The notes under the pieces: generated by a model
The model's input: the letters and a program-made list of their open reading frames with translations, nothing else
Told to the model about the DNA's origin: nothing
Database searches by the model: none
Position numbers and translations under genes: made by a program
Shown: piece after piece, positions 29,506 through 38,627 of the stretch
Layout of the letters: each line of letters opens with the position of its first letter
How positions within the stretch are numbered: the stretch's first letter is position 1
Assembly (NCBI GenBank): GCA_945860705.1
Contig: CAMART010000008.1
Location: 57,036 to 121,035 of the forward strand
Direction: 5' to 3'
Length of the DNA stretch: 64,000 bases
Source: Chitinophaga pinensis
GTDB taxonomy: Bacteria > Bacteroidota > Bacteroidia > Chitinophagales > CAMDFR01

Positions 29506-30330
29506 TTATTTTTGGGAAAAATAATTTTTTAATTTAGTTGAAATTATTACAAAACTATCCCTATTTGAATCAATTTCAACATTTTTCATATCATTAGCTA
29601 CAAATTCATTGCACCATTCAAAAATTTCACTCTTCTGATTGTGAGTGATATTACCTGATAATACTAATGCTAAATAGAATGTATGATAGTTAAAAAATAC
29701 GATTTTATAATTATTATATTCAATTGTTGAGAGTTCCTCAGACTTTTTTGTAAATGCGTCTTCTACAAAAGATTTGATAGCGGTGAGCATACCTGCTATC
29801 ATATCTTGGTCTAGAGTATTATTTTTTGAATAACTACCTTGAAGTATTCCAGAATCTTTTTCTATCAAATAAATTTCTTCTAGTGTAGCTTTACTCATAT
29901 CTCTTATAGCCAAATCAGTATTACTCGTACCACTAACTTTTGATTTTATTAAATTTATCCAATATTGAGGTGATAGTGTATTGTTTACTTGACTATCTAC
30001 TTTTTCAGAAATTTTTGCAAATTCTGATTGAATATATTTTTGTATAAGTTTTCCAATAATAGGATACAAAGCATCAATTACTTCATCTTTAGAATCTCGT
30101 ATCTGTTGTTTTATAGCACCTGTTATTTCATTGCCATATATCTTTACAAAATTAGTTTTGAGATGAGAGGTATACGAATCTAATTGTGGATGTACCAGTT
30201 TTTTAAACTCAGCTTCATCTTCTATTTTATGCTGTAGTTTATCTAAATCCGATTTTATACTTTGAGAGATACTTCTATCTTCGTCTAGTATTATATCTTT
30301 AAGAGAATTTAATAATTGATCTTGATTCAT
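29506..30330 (-). CDS. Longin/roadblock-like regulator, putative partner of the small GTPase
   Basis: A 274-residue cytoplasmic protein. Residues 1-115 are charged, probably coiled helices (LKTNFVKIYGNEITGAIKQQ…). Residues about 149-265 read as a longin/roadblock fold: strands EEIYLIEKDSG and ILQGSYS, helix LDQDMIAGMLTAIKSFVEDAF, strands TIEYNNYKIVFFNYHTFYLALVLSG, and a last helix. Domains of this kind are regulators or effectors of small GTPases (MglB for MglA). The assignment rests on pattern and on the GTPase gene lying 9 nt downstream. The coiled-coil gene ends 23 nt upstream. Confidence 0.7.
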   Translation of the reverse strand: MNQDQLLNSLKDIILDEDRSISQSIKSDLDKLQHKIEDEAEFKKLVHPQLDSYTSHLKTNFVKIYGNEITGAIKQQIRDSKDEVIDALYPIIGKLIQKYIQSEFAKISEKVDSQVNNTLSPQYWINLIKSKVSGTSNTDLAIRDMSKATLEEIYLIEKDSGILQGSYSKNNTLDQDMIAGMLTAIKSFVEDAFTKKSEELSTIEYNNYKIVFFNYHTFYLALVLSGNITHNQKSEIFEWCNEFVANDMKNVEIDSNRDSFVIISTKLKNYFSQK

Positions 30331-30353
30331 ATTTTATAGAACTAAAAAATATA

Positions 30354-30692
30354 TTAAGCACCAATTTTCTTTGCCATTTCAGTAAGCGAATCTGCTAATA
30401 ATTTTCTATCAGTTTTTTTGTCTTCTAGGTTTTTGATTTCTGCTAAAAGTTGTTTTTGATTTGCATCCATTTTTTCTAGTAGTGACTTCTCCATGGACAT
30501 CATCAACTCTTTATGTCTTTTGAACTCTAAATCCATAGCTTCTAGATTTAGTTTTATATTTTCACGAATAGAAGCAAACTCTGCTTCGTATTGTTCCATA
30601 TTTTGGCCAAAGATGATTTCTTTTATTGCATCTATCTTTGAGTTCAATTGTTTTGCGTCTGCATTGTTGTTGTTGTTGTTATTACTTGCCAT
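30354..30692 (-). CDS. Small coiled-coil protein of the GTPase operon
   Basis: A 112-residue protein. MASNNNNNNNAD at the N-terminus is a poly-Asn tract encoded by repeated GTT/ATT triplets on the plus strand. The rest is one long charged helix with heptad character (EQYEAEFASIRENIKLNLEAM through QLLAEIKNLEDKKTD), followed by a conserved-looking C-terminal segment DRKLLADSLTEMAKKIGA. It has no signal peptide. It lies 18 nt downstream of the PorP/SprF gene and 23 nt upstream of the longin-like gene, so it links the surface and the GTPase halves of the operon. A scaffold or adaptor role is inferred. Confidence 0.75.
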   Translation of the reverse strand: MASNNNNNNNADAKQLNSKIDAIKEIIFGQNMEQYEAEFASIRENIKLNLEAMDLEFKRHKELMMSMEKSLLEKMDANQKQLLAEIKNLEDKKTDRKLLADSLTEMAKKIGA

Positions 30693-30710
30693 TTTTATTT
30701 ATTTAATAAA

Positions 30711-31652
30711 TTATTTCATATATTTTGGTACAAATCTATAACTTAAATATATTTCGTGTGTCATACCTAAATCTTTAATAAGTCTACTCATTTCTATATC
30801 GTATGCATAGCCTATTTTAAATTTCTTTTTAATTATCACTCCTCCTTCTAATGTGAGTCCATTGATACTTCTATAACTTGCTCCTACATATCCTTTATCA
30901 ATAATATTGAAACGCAAATTTGCAACTCCTTGTGGGAACCCACCAATCACATACTTAAGCCAAATACTTGGCTCAAGACTATATTTATCATCTCCAAAAT
31001 ATATTCGTCCTCCAGTTTGTATATAATAATGTTGCATTTTTTTAATATCAGTCAACTGTGCATCTGCATAATATCTAATATTTAAGTTGAGCAGTTGAGG
31101 TATAGAAAATCCAAGATAAAACTTAGGTGCATTGTACATAAATCCAAAAGACATATCTGGAAAAATTTTATATCTATTAGCTCCTGCATTGATAGTGGGG
31201 TCTTCTGGATTATCTAGCTTTATAGATCTTGTATTCAATCTATAATATACCAATGAGGCATTGAGACCAAAAGAAAAACTACGAGTACCCATTCTTCTTC
31301 GCTTAAATTTATAGTATTTTTCATTATCTAATATTCTGTATGCAAAAGAAAAACCAGCACCAGTAAGTGCATTGGGACCTGTTTGATCATCATATATAAA
31401 AGCACCGAAACCGATATGTTTGTTTGGTATCCCGCTATTAAATGACAATAAAGATGTCGTGGGACTTTTGTCTACTTTATGCCATTGTTTTCTGAATGAG
31501 GCATTTACTTCACTATAATTTTTTATACCAGTAAGAGCAGGATTGATCATAAAACTATTATCTGAAAACAAACTGTAATGATATACTTGTTGCGCTTGCA
31601 AGATAGTTGCAAACAATATTAATAATACAATATGTAAAATATTTTTTTGCAT
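30711..31652 (-). CDS. PorP/SprF-family outer-membrane protein
   Basis: A 313-residue outer-membrane beta-barrel protein of the PorP/SprF family. The signal peptide (MQKNILHIVLLILFATILQAQ) is followed by the family hallmark QQVYHYSLFSDNSFMINPALTG and NASFRKQWHKVDKSPTT; the C-terminus ends in an aromatic strand (EIYLSYRFVPKYMK). SprF is needed for T9SS export of the gliding adhesin SprB in Flavobacterium, and PorP/SprF genes often sit next to the cargo they serve. Here the start overlaps the stop of a type B cargo gene (TAATG), which fits that pairing. Confidence 0.93.
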   Translation of the reverse strand: MQKNILHIVLLILFATILQAQQVYHYSLFSDNSFMINPALTGIKNYSEVNASFRKQWHKVDKSPTTSLLSFNSGIPNKHIGFGAFIYDDQTGPNALTGAGFSFAYRILDNEKYYKFKRRRMGTRSFSFGLNASLVYYRLNTRSIKLDNPEDPTINAGANRYKIFPDMSFGFMYNAPKFYLGFSIPQLLNLNIRYYADAQLTDIKKMQHYYIQTGGRIYFGDDKYSLEPSIWLKYVIGGFPQGVANLRFNIIDKGYVGASYRSINGLTLEGGVIIKKKFKIGYAYDIEMSRLIKDLGMTHEIYLSYRFVPKYMK

Positions 31653-33067
31653 TATCTTATAATAGTTAATGGTCCGTCAAATGTTTTTGTATCACTATCT
31701 ACTTTTATTTTTACCAAATAATAATAAGTTCCTTCTGGTATATCTTGCCCCCAAAGCGTTCCATCAAAACTATTATCATATGGTTTTTTAGTAAAAATCT
31801 GATCGCCCCATCTATTCAATACAATCACTTCATTGTTTGGAAATTGTTCTAGAGCTCGTATCACCCATTTATCATTTGCACCATCACCATTTGGTGTTAT
31901 CGTATTTGGTATAAAAATTTCTAGATTGTCAAGACTAGGAATAACGGTGATTTTTATAGTATCAATATTTTTGCAAGCATCTTGTCTTTCAGATGATACA
32001 TAATAAAACATGGTTGTATCAGGGTTTGCAATCGGATTTGGGCAAGCTGTACAAGATAAATTATAATCAGGTGACCAGGTAACAATAGCACTTGCATCTG
32101 TATTTAATTGTATACTAGCACCTAAGTATATACTTGTATCATTGCCTGCTAGTCCAAAAGGAGCTGTGGTATAAGCTAATGCAAAAGGCTTTTCATTAAA
32201 ATCATCCCAATCTTTTATACTAGTCACTAAAAATATTCCACTTGTAGTTTGTATACTTGTATCTGCTTTTTGCCAAATAGATGTATTGTCCCAATGTGCT
32301 ATATTATTGAAATTACCATCTGTAGGTTCATACCAAAAGTCAATGTTTACAGGACTTGTAGAAGTATTTTTATAGATTCTATGGTAGTATAAATTATTTA
32401 TTGTACAAATAAATCTTTCTTTTATTTCTCTATCATATCCATCAGAGCTAGCGTCATTATTGCTCAAACCTGCTTTATAAACTTGATATATATTATCTTT
32501 GGTATTGACAACTATGGGTCTATATAATGTGCCTGTAATTGAAGAACCTAAAGGAAATAAATAAGCTCCTAATTGGTTCATGTCTCTTTGCAATCCACCA
32601 TCATCAGTGCTACTCACAAAACCAGTTGTATTATTTACAGAATTAATATTTGAATTTTTTACAAAAACAGTATGAGAATTTACAGCCAATTCTCTATCAT
32701 TCAATAGTAACTTACCATAAGCGTTTTGATCCACTTGTGCAGTTTTAATACCTGTATTTTCTAATGATAAATAATAGAAATGAGTAGGATAGATTCCATT
32801 TAATTCTTGATTATCTCCTGTAAACCTTACTATACCTGCATATGTACTATCACAGGCATTTGCACTATTATCATTTTGCCAGTCTCCTATTAGATTTATG
32901 GTATCACTATTATATATAAATCCTTCACTCCTATTGATAATATTACCTCGTACACTCAACATTGCCCTATCTGTGACAGACATCATAGCATTATTAGATA
33001 AAAATACTTGTGAATAAGTATGATTTATAGAATATAGGAATAAGTATAAAAATAGAATTTGCTTCAT
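31652..33067 (-). CDS. T9SS type B cargo protein (gliding-associated C-terminal domain)
   Basis: A 471-residue secreted protein with signal peptide (MKQILFLYLFLYSINHTYSQ). The middle part is beta-rich, with a Cys-containing Ig-like segment (WSPDYNLSCTACPNPIANPD). The C-terminus is a clear T9SS type B/CHU_C sorting domain: IFIPNTITPNGDGANDKWVI, VIVLNRWGDQIF and IPEGTYYYLVKI. Such proteins are exported with the help of a PorP/SprF partner, and that partner is encoded directly downstream with a one-base overlap. It is the first gene of the five-gene run ending in the small GTPase. Its surface function is unknown. Confidence 0.92.
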   Translation of the reverse strand: MKQILFLYLFLYSINHTYSQVFLSNNAMMSVTDRAMLSVRGNIINRSEGFIYNSDTINLIGDWQNDNSANACDSTYAGIVRFTGDNQELNGIYPTHFYYLSLENTGIKTAQVDQNAYGKLLLNDRELAVNSHTVFVKNSNINSVNNTTGFVSSTDDGGLQRDMNQLGAYLFPLGSSITGTLYRPIVVNTKDNIYQVYKAGLSNNDASSDGYDREIKERFICTINNLYYHRIYKNTSTSPVNIDFWYEPTDGNFNNIAHWDNTSIWQKADTSIQTTSGIFLVTSIKDWDDFNEKPFALAYTTAPFGLAGNDTSIYLGASIQLNTDASAIVTWSPDYNLSCTACPNPIANPDTTMFYYVSSERQDACKNIDTIKITVIPSLDNLEIFIPNTITPNGDGANDKWVIRALEQFPNNEVIVLNRWGDQIFTKKPYDNSFDGTLWGQDIPEGTYYYLVKIKVDSDTKTFDGPLTIIR

Positions 33068-33201
33068 AGTAATCTATAGCATAAATATATAAAAAATCTG
33101 TTAAAAACATAATTTTAAAAATAAAATTAAATTACAATTAAAATTAATCTGTTGATTTTCAATGAATTAAACAAAATAATATAAATTTTTAGTACTATGT
33201 A

Positions 33202-33233
33202 TTGCATAATACTATCTTTTATACTTATCTTTG
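33202..33233 (+). promoter_or_regulatory. Promoter of the small secreted protein gene
   Basis: TTG at 33202-33204 and TATCTTTG at 33226-33233 are 21 bp apart, a good fit to the Bacteroidota -33/-7 promoter. A start near 33238 gives a leader of about 100 nt. Confidence 0.6.
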
Positions 33234-33338
33234 TATTGTCAAGTAGCTGATGATAGATATTACTAACTTAAGCCTAGTTCTAAATAAATATTAAAAGCTG
33301 CGAAAAATTAAAAAACATAAACCAAAAACAAAACAAAA

Positions 33339-33716
33339 ATGAAAGAAACAATTTTAACAGCAATTTTCGCAATAGTATTTTTCGCAAATACATATGCAAA
33401 TCCATTAGTAAAAGAAAAAACAGTAGTAAACTATATTGAGTTCTGTGCTAAAGGAGAATTTGATAAAACTATATCTTTATATGATGCAGATCTAGCAACA
33501 TATATAGCACCCGAAGAAATAAGAACTATCTGGAATAATACAGTGAATAAATCAGGAAAATTTTTATCTATAAATGAAATGAAAACTACTAAAGATGGGA
33601 AATTTGATATCAGTACTGTAGTTTGTCAATTTGAAAATGGTACTTGTCAGTTTAATTTCATTTTTGATGAAGCGGGTAATTTAAAATCTGTAGTAAAAAA
33701 TTTCTGTTCAAAATAA
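33339..33716 (+). CDS. Small secreted DUF3887-like protein
   Basis: A 125-residue protein with signal peptide (MKETILTAIFAIVFFANTYA). The mature part (VVNYIEFCAKGEFDKTISLYDADLA…) has the NTF2-like layout of DUF3887 domains, which are small secreted modules of unknown function: helices first, then strands (VVCQFENGTCQFNFIFDEAGNLKSV). Three Cys residues occur in the mature chain. It has its own promoter and a long leader. The PadR gene starts 164 nt later and may be a separate unit. Confidence 0.75.
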   Translation: MKETILTAIFAIVFFANTYANPLVKEKTVVNYIEFCAKGEFDKTISLYDADLATYIAPEEIRTIWNNTVNKSGKFLSINEMKTTKDGKFDISTVVCQFENGTCQFNFIFDEAGNLKSVVKNFCSK

Positions 33717-33880
33717 AAGTAACATAAAACGAAACATATCGAAAGCCATCGAAATATTTCAGTCATAAAAACAAAACAATAACAACAATAAAGAAAAGAA
33801 ATGCGAGTAGCTAGTACTACAGCCAACAAAACAAAACACTGCTCGCTTTCTTACTTTATTTACAAAAAAAAAGATGAACA

Positions 33881-34216
33881 ATGAACGCATATCTTGAAAA
33901 CACTCGAACACAAATGAAAAAAGGGATACTAGAGTTTTGTATCCTAGCTGTAATCAGCGAAAAAGAAGCTTACGTATCTGAAATACTAGAACGACTTAAT
34001 GATTCTTCATTAGTGGTGGTAGAGGGTACATTATATCCATTACTTACCAGACTTAAAAATGCTGGATTGCTCAGTTATCTATGGCGAGAAAGTACCTCTG
34101 GACCTCCTAGAAAATATTATACCCTAACACAGGATGGAAAAGATGTATTAGCAGAACTACAACTCACTTGGACAGAAATAAGTACCGCAATAAACAAAGC
34201 CACTTTAAACAAATAA
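33881..34216 (+). CDS. PadR-family transcriptional regulator
   Basis: A 111-residue winged-helix regulator. MKKGILEFCILAVISEKEAYVSEILERL forms the first helices, and VVEGTLYPLLTRLKNAGLLSYLWRES is the recognition helix and start of the wing, followed by GPPRKYYTLTQDGKDVL typical of PadR. The family represses neighbouring genes until a ligand or stress releases it. The PspC-domain gene starts 28 nt downstream, an arrangement seen widely in Bacteroidota, so this is its likely target. It is of the short PadR-s1 class with no C-terminal dimer domain extension. Confidence 0.92.
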   Translation: MNAYLENTRTQMKKGILEFCILAVISEKEAYVSEILERLNDSSLVVVEGTLYPLLTRLKNAGLLSYLWRESTSGPPRKYYTLTQDGKDVLAELQLTWTEISTAINKATLNK

Positions 34217-34244
34217 AATCCACTCAAAACAAAAAACTTATAAA

Positions 34245-36059
34245 ATGAAAACAACAGTAAATATCAATATAAACAAGCAAGCATTTGTAATTGATGAAGA
34301 TGCTTATCAAAAATTAGCTACCTATATCAACAATATAAAAAGTAGATTTAATAATGAAATAGAAGCTAATGAAGTAATAGAAGATATAGAGGCTAGAATA
34401 GCAGAATTATTTTCTAAAAAAACTACTAGCTTGAGTCCAGTAGTGGATATGTCTATGGTAGATGATGTGATACAAAAACTAGGAAGACCTGAAGATATAT
34501 TTATGGAAGAAGAAAATGAAAATAAATCTACATATAATACAACAAATAACTCGTCAAGAAGAGTAAATAGAAAACTATTTAGAAATCCGGATGATAAAAA
34601 AGTAAGTGGTTTGGTTAGTGGTTTGTCATTATATTTTGGTATAGAGGATGCTACCGTTACTAGGATAATAATAATTGCTGTAATAGTATTGCTTATGATG
34701 GTTACAAAAGGAAGCGTATTATTTTTTGCAGGTATCGTATATTTTATATTGTCTATGGTAATACCTAAAGCAACTACAGCTTCAGAAAAACTTCAAATGA
34801 GAGGAGAAGATGTAAACTTAAATAATATAAAAAATAGTGTAATGAATGAAATGAATAAAGGATTTACAACTACTAGTTCTAATACATCTAATAACAATTC
34901 ATTAAATCAAGTAGTAAATATAATAGGTAAAATAATTATAGGATTTCTAGTTTTTAAAGCATTTGTTGTATTATTTGGATTGATTGTATTTCTTACATTT
35001 GGGCTCATAGCAGGTAATGTAGAATATGCACATTTAATTGCTAATCAATTTGATATTATATTAGCTTGTTTGGGTATTTTCTTTTTAGTAGCTACACCTA
35101 CAATTGCGGTTATTTATTACGGACTTCAATGGATATTAAATAATAAAACAGATAGACCATATATAGCTTGGGGACTTATTAGTATGTTTTTGATAGGAAT
35201 AACTATATGTGGATTTGAAGCTGTAAAACAATCTAAAGATTGGTTGACAAATAAAAAAGTATATAATGAAATAGATATAAGTCCTGTATTATCTGATACT
35301 ATCAAAATAGCTTCTGTAGGAAATAAAAATATCAATAATGATGGAACTCATATCAATTTTGGTAAAGTAGAAATAGATGGTATCAGTAAAATAGGAAATG
35401 AAGTATATCTGCAAGAAGTAGAATTAGATATAATCAAAGGTGATAAATTATTACTATCTAAAAAAATAAATAGTCTAGGATCAAGTGAGAAAAATGCTTT
35501 AGATAAAATTAGAAATATAAAATATAACCTAACAACTACAGAAAACAGCATCATTTTTGAAGATTACTTTAGCTTTCCAATAAGCGATAAATATAGAGCT
35601 CAAAAAATAAAACTTATACTAGAAGTTCCTGTAGGGAAAGTAATTTATCTGGATAGAAGTACTAAAGATTTCATATATGATTTAGATAATGTAACTAATA
35701 CTTATGACAAAGAGATGGTAGGCCATTATTGGTTGATGACAGAACAAGGTCTAAAATGTATGGATAAAGAATTTAAAATTGAAGATGGAGTTGGAGAAGG
35801 AAATGGATATGATGATGATGATGATGTAAAACTAGAAAAAGAAATAGAAAAAACTATGGATAGTGTAGGAAAAGATTTAGATGATGCTGAAAATGTAAAA
35901 ATAAATATCAATAAAGAAGGTGTAAGTTTAGATATAGATAAAAAAGATGGTACTGAATCTAAAGTAACAATCAAAGACAACAAAGCTGAAGGAACAAAAA
36001 TTAAAATTGAAAAAAATGGTGTAGAAGAAAAAGTAATCAATATCAAAAAAGATAAGTAG
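34245..36059 (+). CDS. PspC-domain membrane protein
   Basis: A 604-residue membrane protein. Residues about 1-100 are soluble (KTTVNININKQAFVIDEDAYQ…), then a PspC domain (RKLFRNPDDKKVSGLVSGLSLYFGIED with helices TRIIIIAVIVLLMM and VLFFAGIVYFILS), then three more hydrophobic segments and a large C-terminal domain with a highly charged Asp/Glu/Lys tail (GYDDDDDVKLEKEIEK…). PspC domains sense envelope stress in enterobacteria; the role in Bacteroidota is not established. It is encoded 28 nt after padR and the unit closes with a terminator. Confidence 0.88.
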   Translation: MKTTVNININKQAFVIDEDAYQKLATYINNIKSRFNNEIEANEVIEDIEARIAELFSKKTTSLSPVVDMSMVDDVIQKLGRPEDIFMEEENENKSTYNTTNNSSRRVNRKLFRNPDDKKVSGLVSGLSLYFGIEDATVTRIIIIAVIVLLMMVTKGSVLFFAGIVYFILSMVIPKATTASEKLQMRGEDVNLNNIKNSVMNEMNKGFTTTSSNTSNNNSLNQVVNIIGKIIIGFLVFKAFVVLFGLIVFLTFGLIAGNVEYAHLIANQFDIILACLGIFFLVATPTIAVIYYGLQWILNNKTDRPYIAWGLISMFLIGITICGFEAVKQSKDWLTNKKVYNEIDISPVLSDTIKIASVGNKNINNDGTHINFGKVEIDGISKIGNEVYLQEVELDIIKGDKLLLSKKINSLGSSEKNALDKIRNIKYNLTTTENSIIFEDYFSFPISDKYRAQKIKLILEVPVGKVIYLDRSTKDFIYDLDNVTNTYDKEMVGHYWLMTEQGLKCMDKEFKIEDGVGEGNGYDDDDDVKLEKEIEKTMDSVGKDLDDAENVKININKEGVSLDIDKKDGTESKVTIKDNKAEGTKIKIEKNGVEEKVINIKKDK

Positions 36060-36082
36060 TTTTCTCAGAGTGGTGTTGTAAT

Positions 36083-36110
36083 GTGAGCCTGCCTTTGGCA
36101 GGCTCATAAT
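36083..36110 (+). terminator. Terminator after the PspC gene
   Basis: Ten-bp perfect stem TGAGCCTGCC/GGCAGGCTCA (36083-36092 with 36096-36105), TTT loop, then a weak T-rich stretch. It lies 24 nt past the stop. Confidence 0.8.
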
Positions 36111-36124
36111 TTTAACTAATTTTG
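36093..36124 (+). promoter_or_regulatory. Candidate promoter of the TonB-type receptor gene
   Basis: TTTG at 36093-36096 and TAATTTTG at 36117-36124 are 20 bp apart. The -33 part falls inside the loop and stem of the preceding terminator. The predicted leader is about 25 nt. Confidence 0.5.
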
Positions 36125-36153
36125 TATTTATAATAAATGCCAAAAAATAAAAT

Positions 36154-38556
36154 ATGAAATCAATTTTTACGTTCATTGTATTATCAATCTATTCTTTTGT
36201 AGCATTTAGCCAGACTACAGTGACTTATGAAGGAATAGTAAAAGATAACCAAAATCAAGCAGTAGCTTTTGCAACTATTTCTTTACTGAATATTGATTCA
36301 AATATCATAGCGAGTACTCAGTCTAATCTAGAAGGAAAATATTCAATAGCTACAACTAAAAATAATATAAAATATATCAAAGCAAGTTATATAGGATTTG
36401 ATAATTTCATACAGAAAGTAACTAATACAAATACAAACCTTAATATTGTATTAAAACAAAATAGCAAAAACCTAAAAAGTATAGATGTTGTCTCTGAGAA
36501 AAAAGCTATTCAAAATAGTATAGATAAAATAGTTATCAATGCAGATAAACTTGCTGTAGCAGCAGGCGGAAATGCAACTGATGTACTCAAAAGTGCTCCT
36601 GCGGTAACAGTAGATTTTGAAGGTAATGTAGCTCTACGAGGCAATAAAAATGTAGCAATACTCATCAATGGCGTACCTGCAAATAGATTTGGATCAGATG
36701 TGACTAAAGTGCTACAAGCGATGAATGCATCTGATATTGTGAGTATAGAAGTCATCAATAATCCTAGTGCAAAATATAGAGCTGAAGGTAGTGCAGGTGT
36801 GATAAATATCATCACCAAAAAGAAAAAGAAACCTGGTGTAAATGGTTCAATAGAATTAAATGCAACTGCAAATCCTGATGCTAATGGCAATGCTCAATTG
36901 GGCTATAATAGTGACGCTTTTGATGTGAATGCATCCTATTCAGGTCGATATTGGAATGCAAGGACTATCAATGATTATACATACATGATACAAGCTCCAG
37001 ATACTACTTTTTCTTATGAGTCTACTTTCAAAGGAATAAATAAAAACTTTGACAATAATGCATCATTAAATCTAGGACTAAATATTGATAGTAGCAATAG
37101 ACTGGATGTTGGTGGTTGGCTTTTCAATTTTACTGGCGACCAACCCAATACAATCAATAATGCGTTTTATAAAAATAATAGCAACTCTCCTTTTCTATAT
37201 ACTCAGGGTAATACTAAAGTAAATTGGACGGGTACTTTTTGGGGAGCTTATCTTATACATACGCATACTAGAAAAGACATGAGTAGTATCAGTACCCAAT
37301 TTTTTTATAGTAGAGGTAGATTCAATGGTGGAAGTAATTCTATAGAAAATAATATCACTAATAAAAACAATCCAAATTTTGGAACAAAAACAGCAAGTGT
37401 AGAATATGGTAATGAATTTAGTATAAACCTAGACTACTCAAAACCAATTACAGAAACTAGCACACTAGAAGCAGGAATACTATCTGACAACGATTTTAAT
37501 AATAATGAAAGTTATTTTTATAATCTAATAAATAATGAAAACTTTAGTGAACAACCAAATAACATGTTTAAATGGAACTATCGACTTCATGTAAACGGAG
37601 CATATTTATCTTTTAGCAATACTTTTAATGGACTTAATTATAAATTAGGATTAAGGGCTGAACATACACTGTATAATGGAGAATACTCTGTAAGTACACA
37701 AAATATTAAAGGTGCATATATTAGTTTTTTCCCTACTATACATCTAAACTATTCCAGCAAAAAAAATGATAATTACACACTAAGTTATAGTAGAAGAATC
37801 ACCCGACCTCAAAATTGGCAACTTTCACCTTGGGTTTTTAATGGGGATACTAGAATAAGAGAAATTGGCAATCCAGATTTATTACCAATTATTACCAATT
37901 CTTTTGATTTCACCTACCTAAAAACAAATGATAAATATTCGATTACTACAGCACTTTATTATAGATTGATACAAAATACTTTTATCAATTTAGTCACAGT
38001 AGATGAAGATGGAATCAGTTATCAAAGATTGGCTAATGCAGCTATAGCTCATAATATAGGTTTAGATTTATCAATGCAGTGGAGTCCAAAAAAATGGTTT
38101 AGTACTACTATTAACTTCAATCCACGATATGAAAAAATAGATGAAAATAGAAACCTAAACTATGCACATCTATCCTATCTGCAAGCCAATGCTAATATCA
38201 TGTTGAACTTTAATCCAACAAAATGGTGGCTAATACAAACACAATATGACTATACTCCTAAACAAAGAAACTTACAAGGAAATCTGAAAAGCTCACACGG
38301 ATTGGATATAGCTATGCGATGGAAAGTCTATAAAAACAATTTTGCCATTACACTTAAATGTTCTGATATATTTTATACGCGTAGATACACAGGAGTGCTA
38401 AGCACATACGGCGCTACACAACTATTCAATAGCAAATTTCAATCACGTGTTTTGAGTTTAGGTTTTGTATATCGTTTTGGTATGGGCAATAGAAGAAACC
38501 GAGAGGAGAATTTACTAGAAGATATCAATAAAAGTGGAGGTAGAGGCGTGAGATAA
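36154..38556 (+). CDS. TonB-dependent-receptor-like outer-membrane barrel protein
   Basis: An 800-residue outer-membrane protein. Signal peptide MKSIFTFIVLSIYSFVAFSQ; then a carboxypeptidase-regulatory-like beta sandwich (TVTYEGIVKDNQNQAVAFAT… to about 105); then a plug-like domain (NATDVLKSAPAVTVDFEGNVALRGNKNV… GSAGVINIITKK); then a barrel rich in alternating aromatic strands, ending in SLGFVYRFGMGNRRNR. This layout is the Bacteroidota 'outer membrane beta-barrel family' related to TonB-dependent receptors. I see no clear TonB box. The transported substrate is unknown and no SusD partner is adjacent. A terminator follows. Confidence 0.88.
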   Translation: MKSIFTFIVLSIYSFVAFSQTTVTYEGIVKDNQNQAVAFATISLLNIDSNIIASTQSNLEGKYSIATTKNNIKYIKASYIGFDNFIQKVTNTNTNLNIVLKQNSKNLKSIDVVSEKKAIQNSIDKIVINADKLAVAAGGNATDVLKSAPAVTVDFEGNVALRGNKNVAILINGVPANRFGSDVTKVLQAMNASDIVSIEVINNPSAKYRAEGSAGVINIITKKKKKPGVNGSIELNATANPDANGNAQLGYNSDAFDVNASYSGRYWNARTINDYTYMIQAPDTTFSYESTFKGINKNFDNNASLNLGLNIDSSNRLDVGGWLFNFTGDQPNTINNAFYKNNSNSPFLYTQGNTKVNWTGTFWGAYLIHTHTRKDMSSISTQFFYSRGRFNGGSNSIENNITNKNNPNFGTKTASVEYGNEFSINLDYSKPITETSTLEAGILSDNDFNNNESYFYNLINNENFSEQPNNMFKWNYRLHVNGAYLSFSNTFNGLNYKLGLRAEHTLYNGEYSVSTQNIKGAYISFFPTIHLNYSSKKNDNYTLSYSRRITRPQNWQLSPWVFNGDTRIREIGNPDLLPIITNSFDFTYLKTNDKYSITTALYYRLIQNTFINLVTVDEDGISYQRLANAAIAHNIGLDLSMQWSPKKWFSTTINFNPRYEKIDENRNLNYAHLSYLQANANIMLNFNPTKWWLIQTQYDYTPKQRNLQGNLKSSHGLDIAMRWKVYKNNFAITLKCSDIFYTRRYTGVLSTYGATQLFNSKFQSRVLSLGFVYRFGMGNRRNREENLLEDINKSGGRGVR

Positions 38557-38578
38557 AAATTAATCTAATATAATAAAT

Positions 38579-38610
38579 AAACCTGCTGATTTTAATTAGC
38601 AGGTTTTTTA
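38579..38610 (+). terminator. Terminator between receptor and helicase genes
   Basis: Nine-bp stem AAACCTGCT (38579-38587) with AGCAGGTTT (38598-38606) and a 10-nt loop. It is bounded by A residues on the left and T residues on the right, so it may serve both converging genes. Confidence 0.8.
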
Positions 38611-38627
38611 TTTGTAGCTATTCATGC

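Noticed and set aside
34245..36059. Several long minus-strand frames inside the PspC gene
   Set aside because: They are antisense shadows of the coding frame, rich in Ser/Phe/Ile from reversed Lys/Glu/Asp codons, with no signal or domain.
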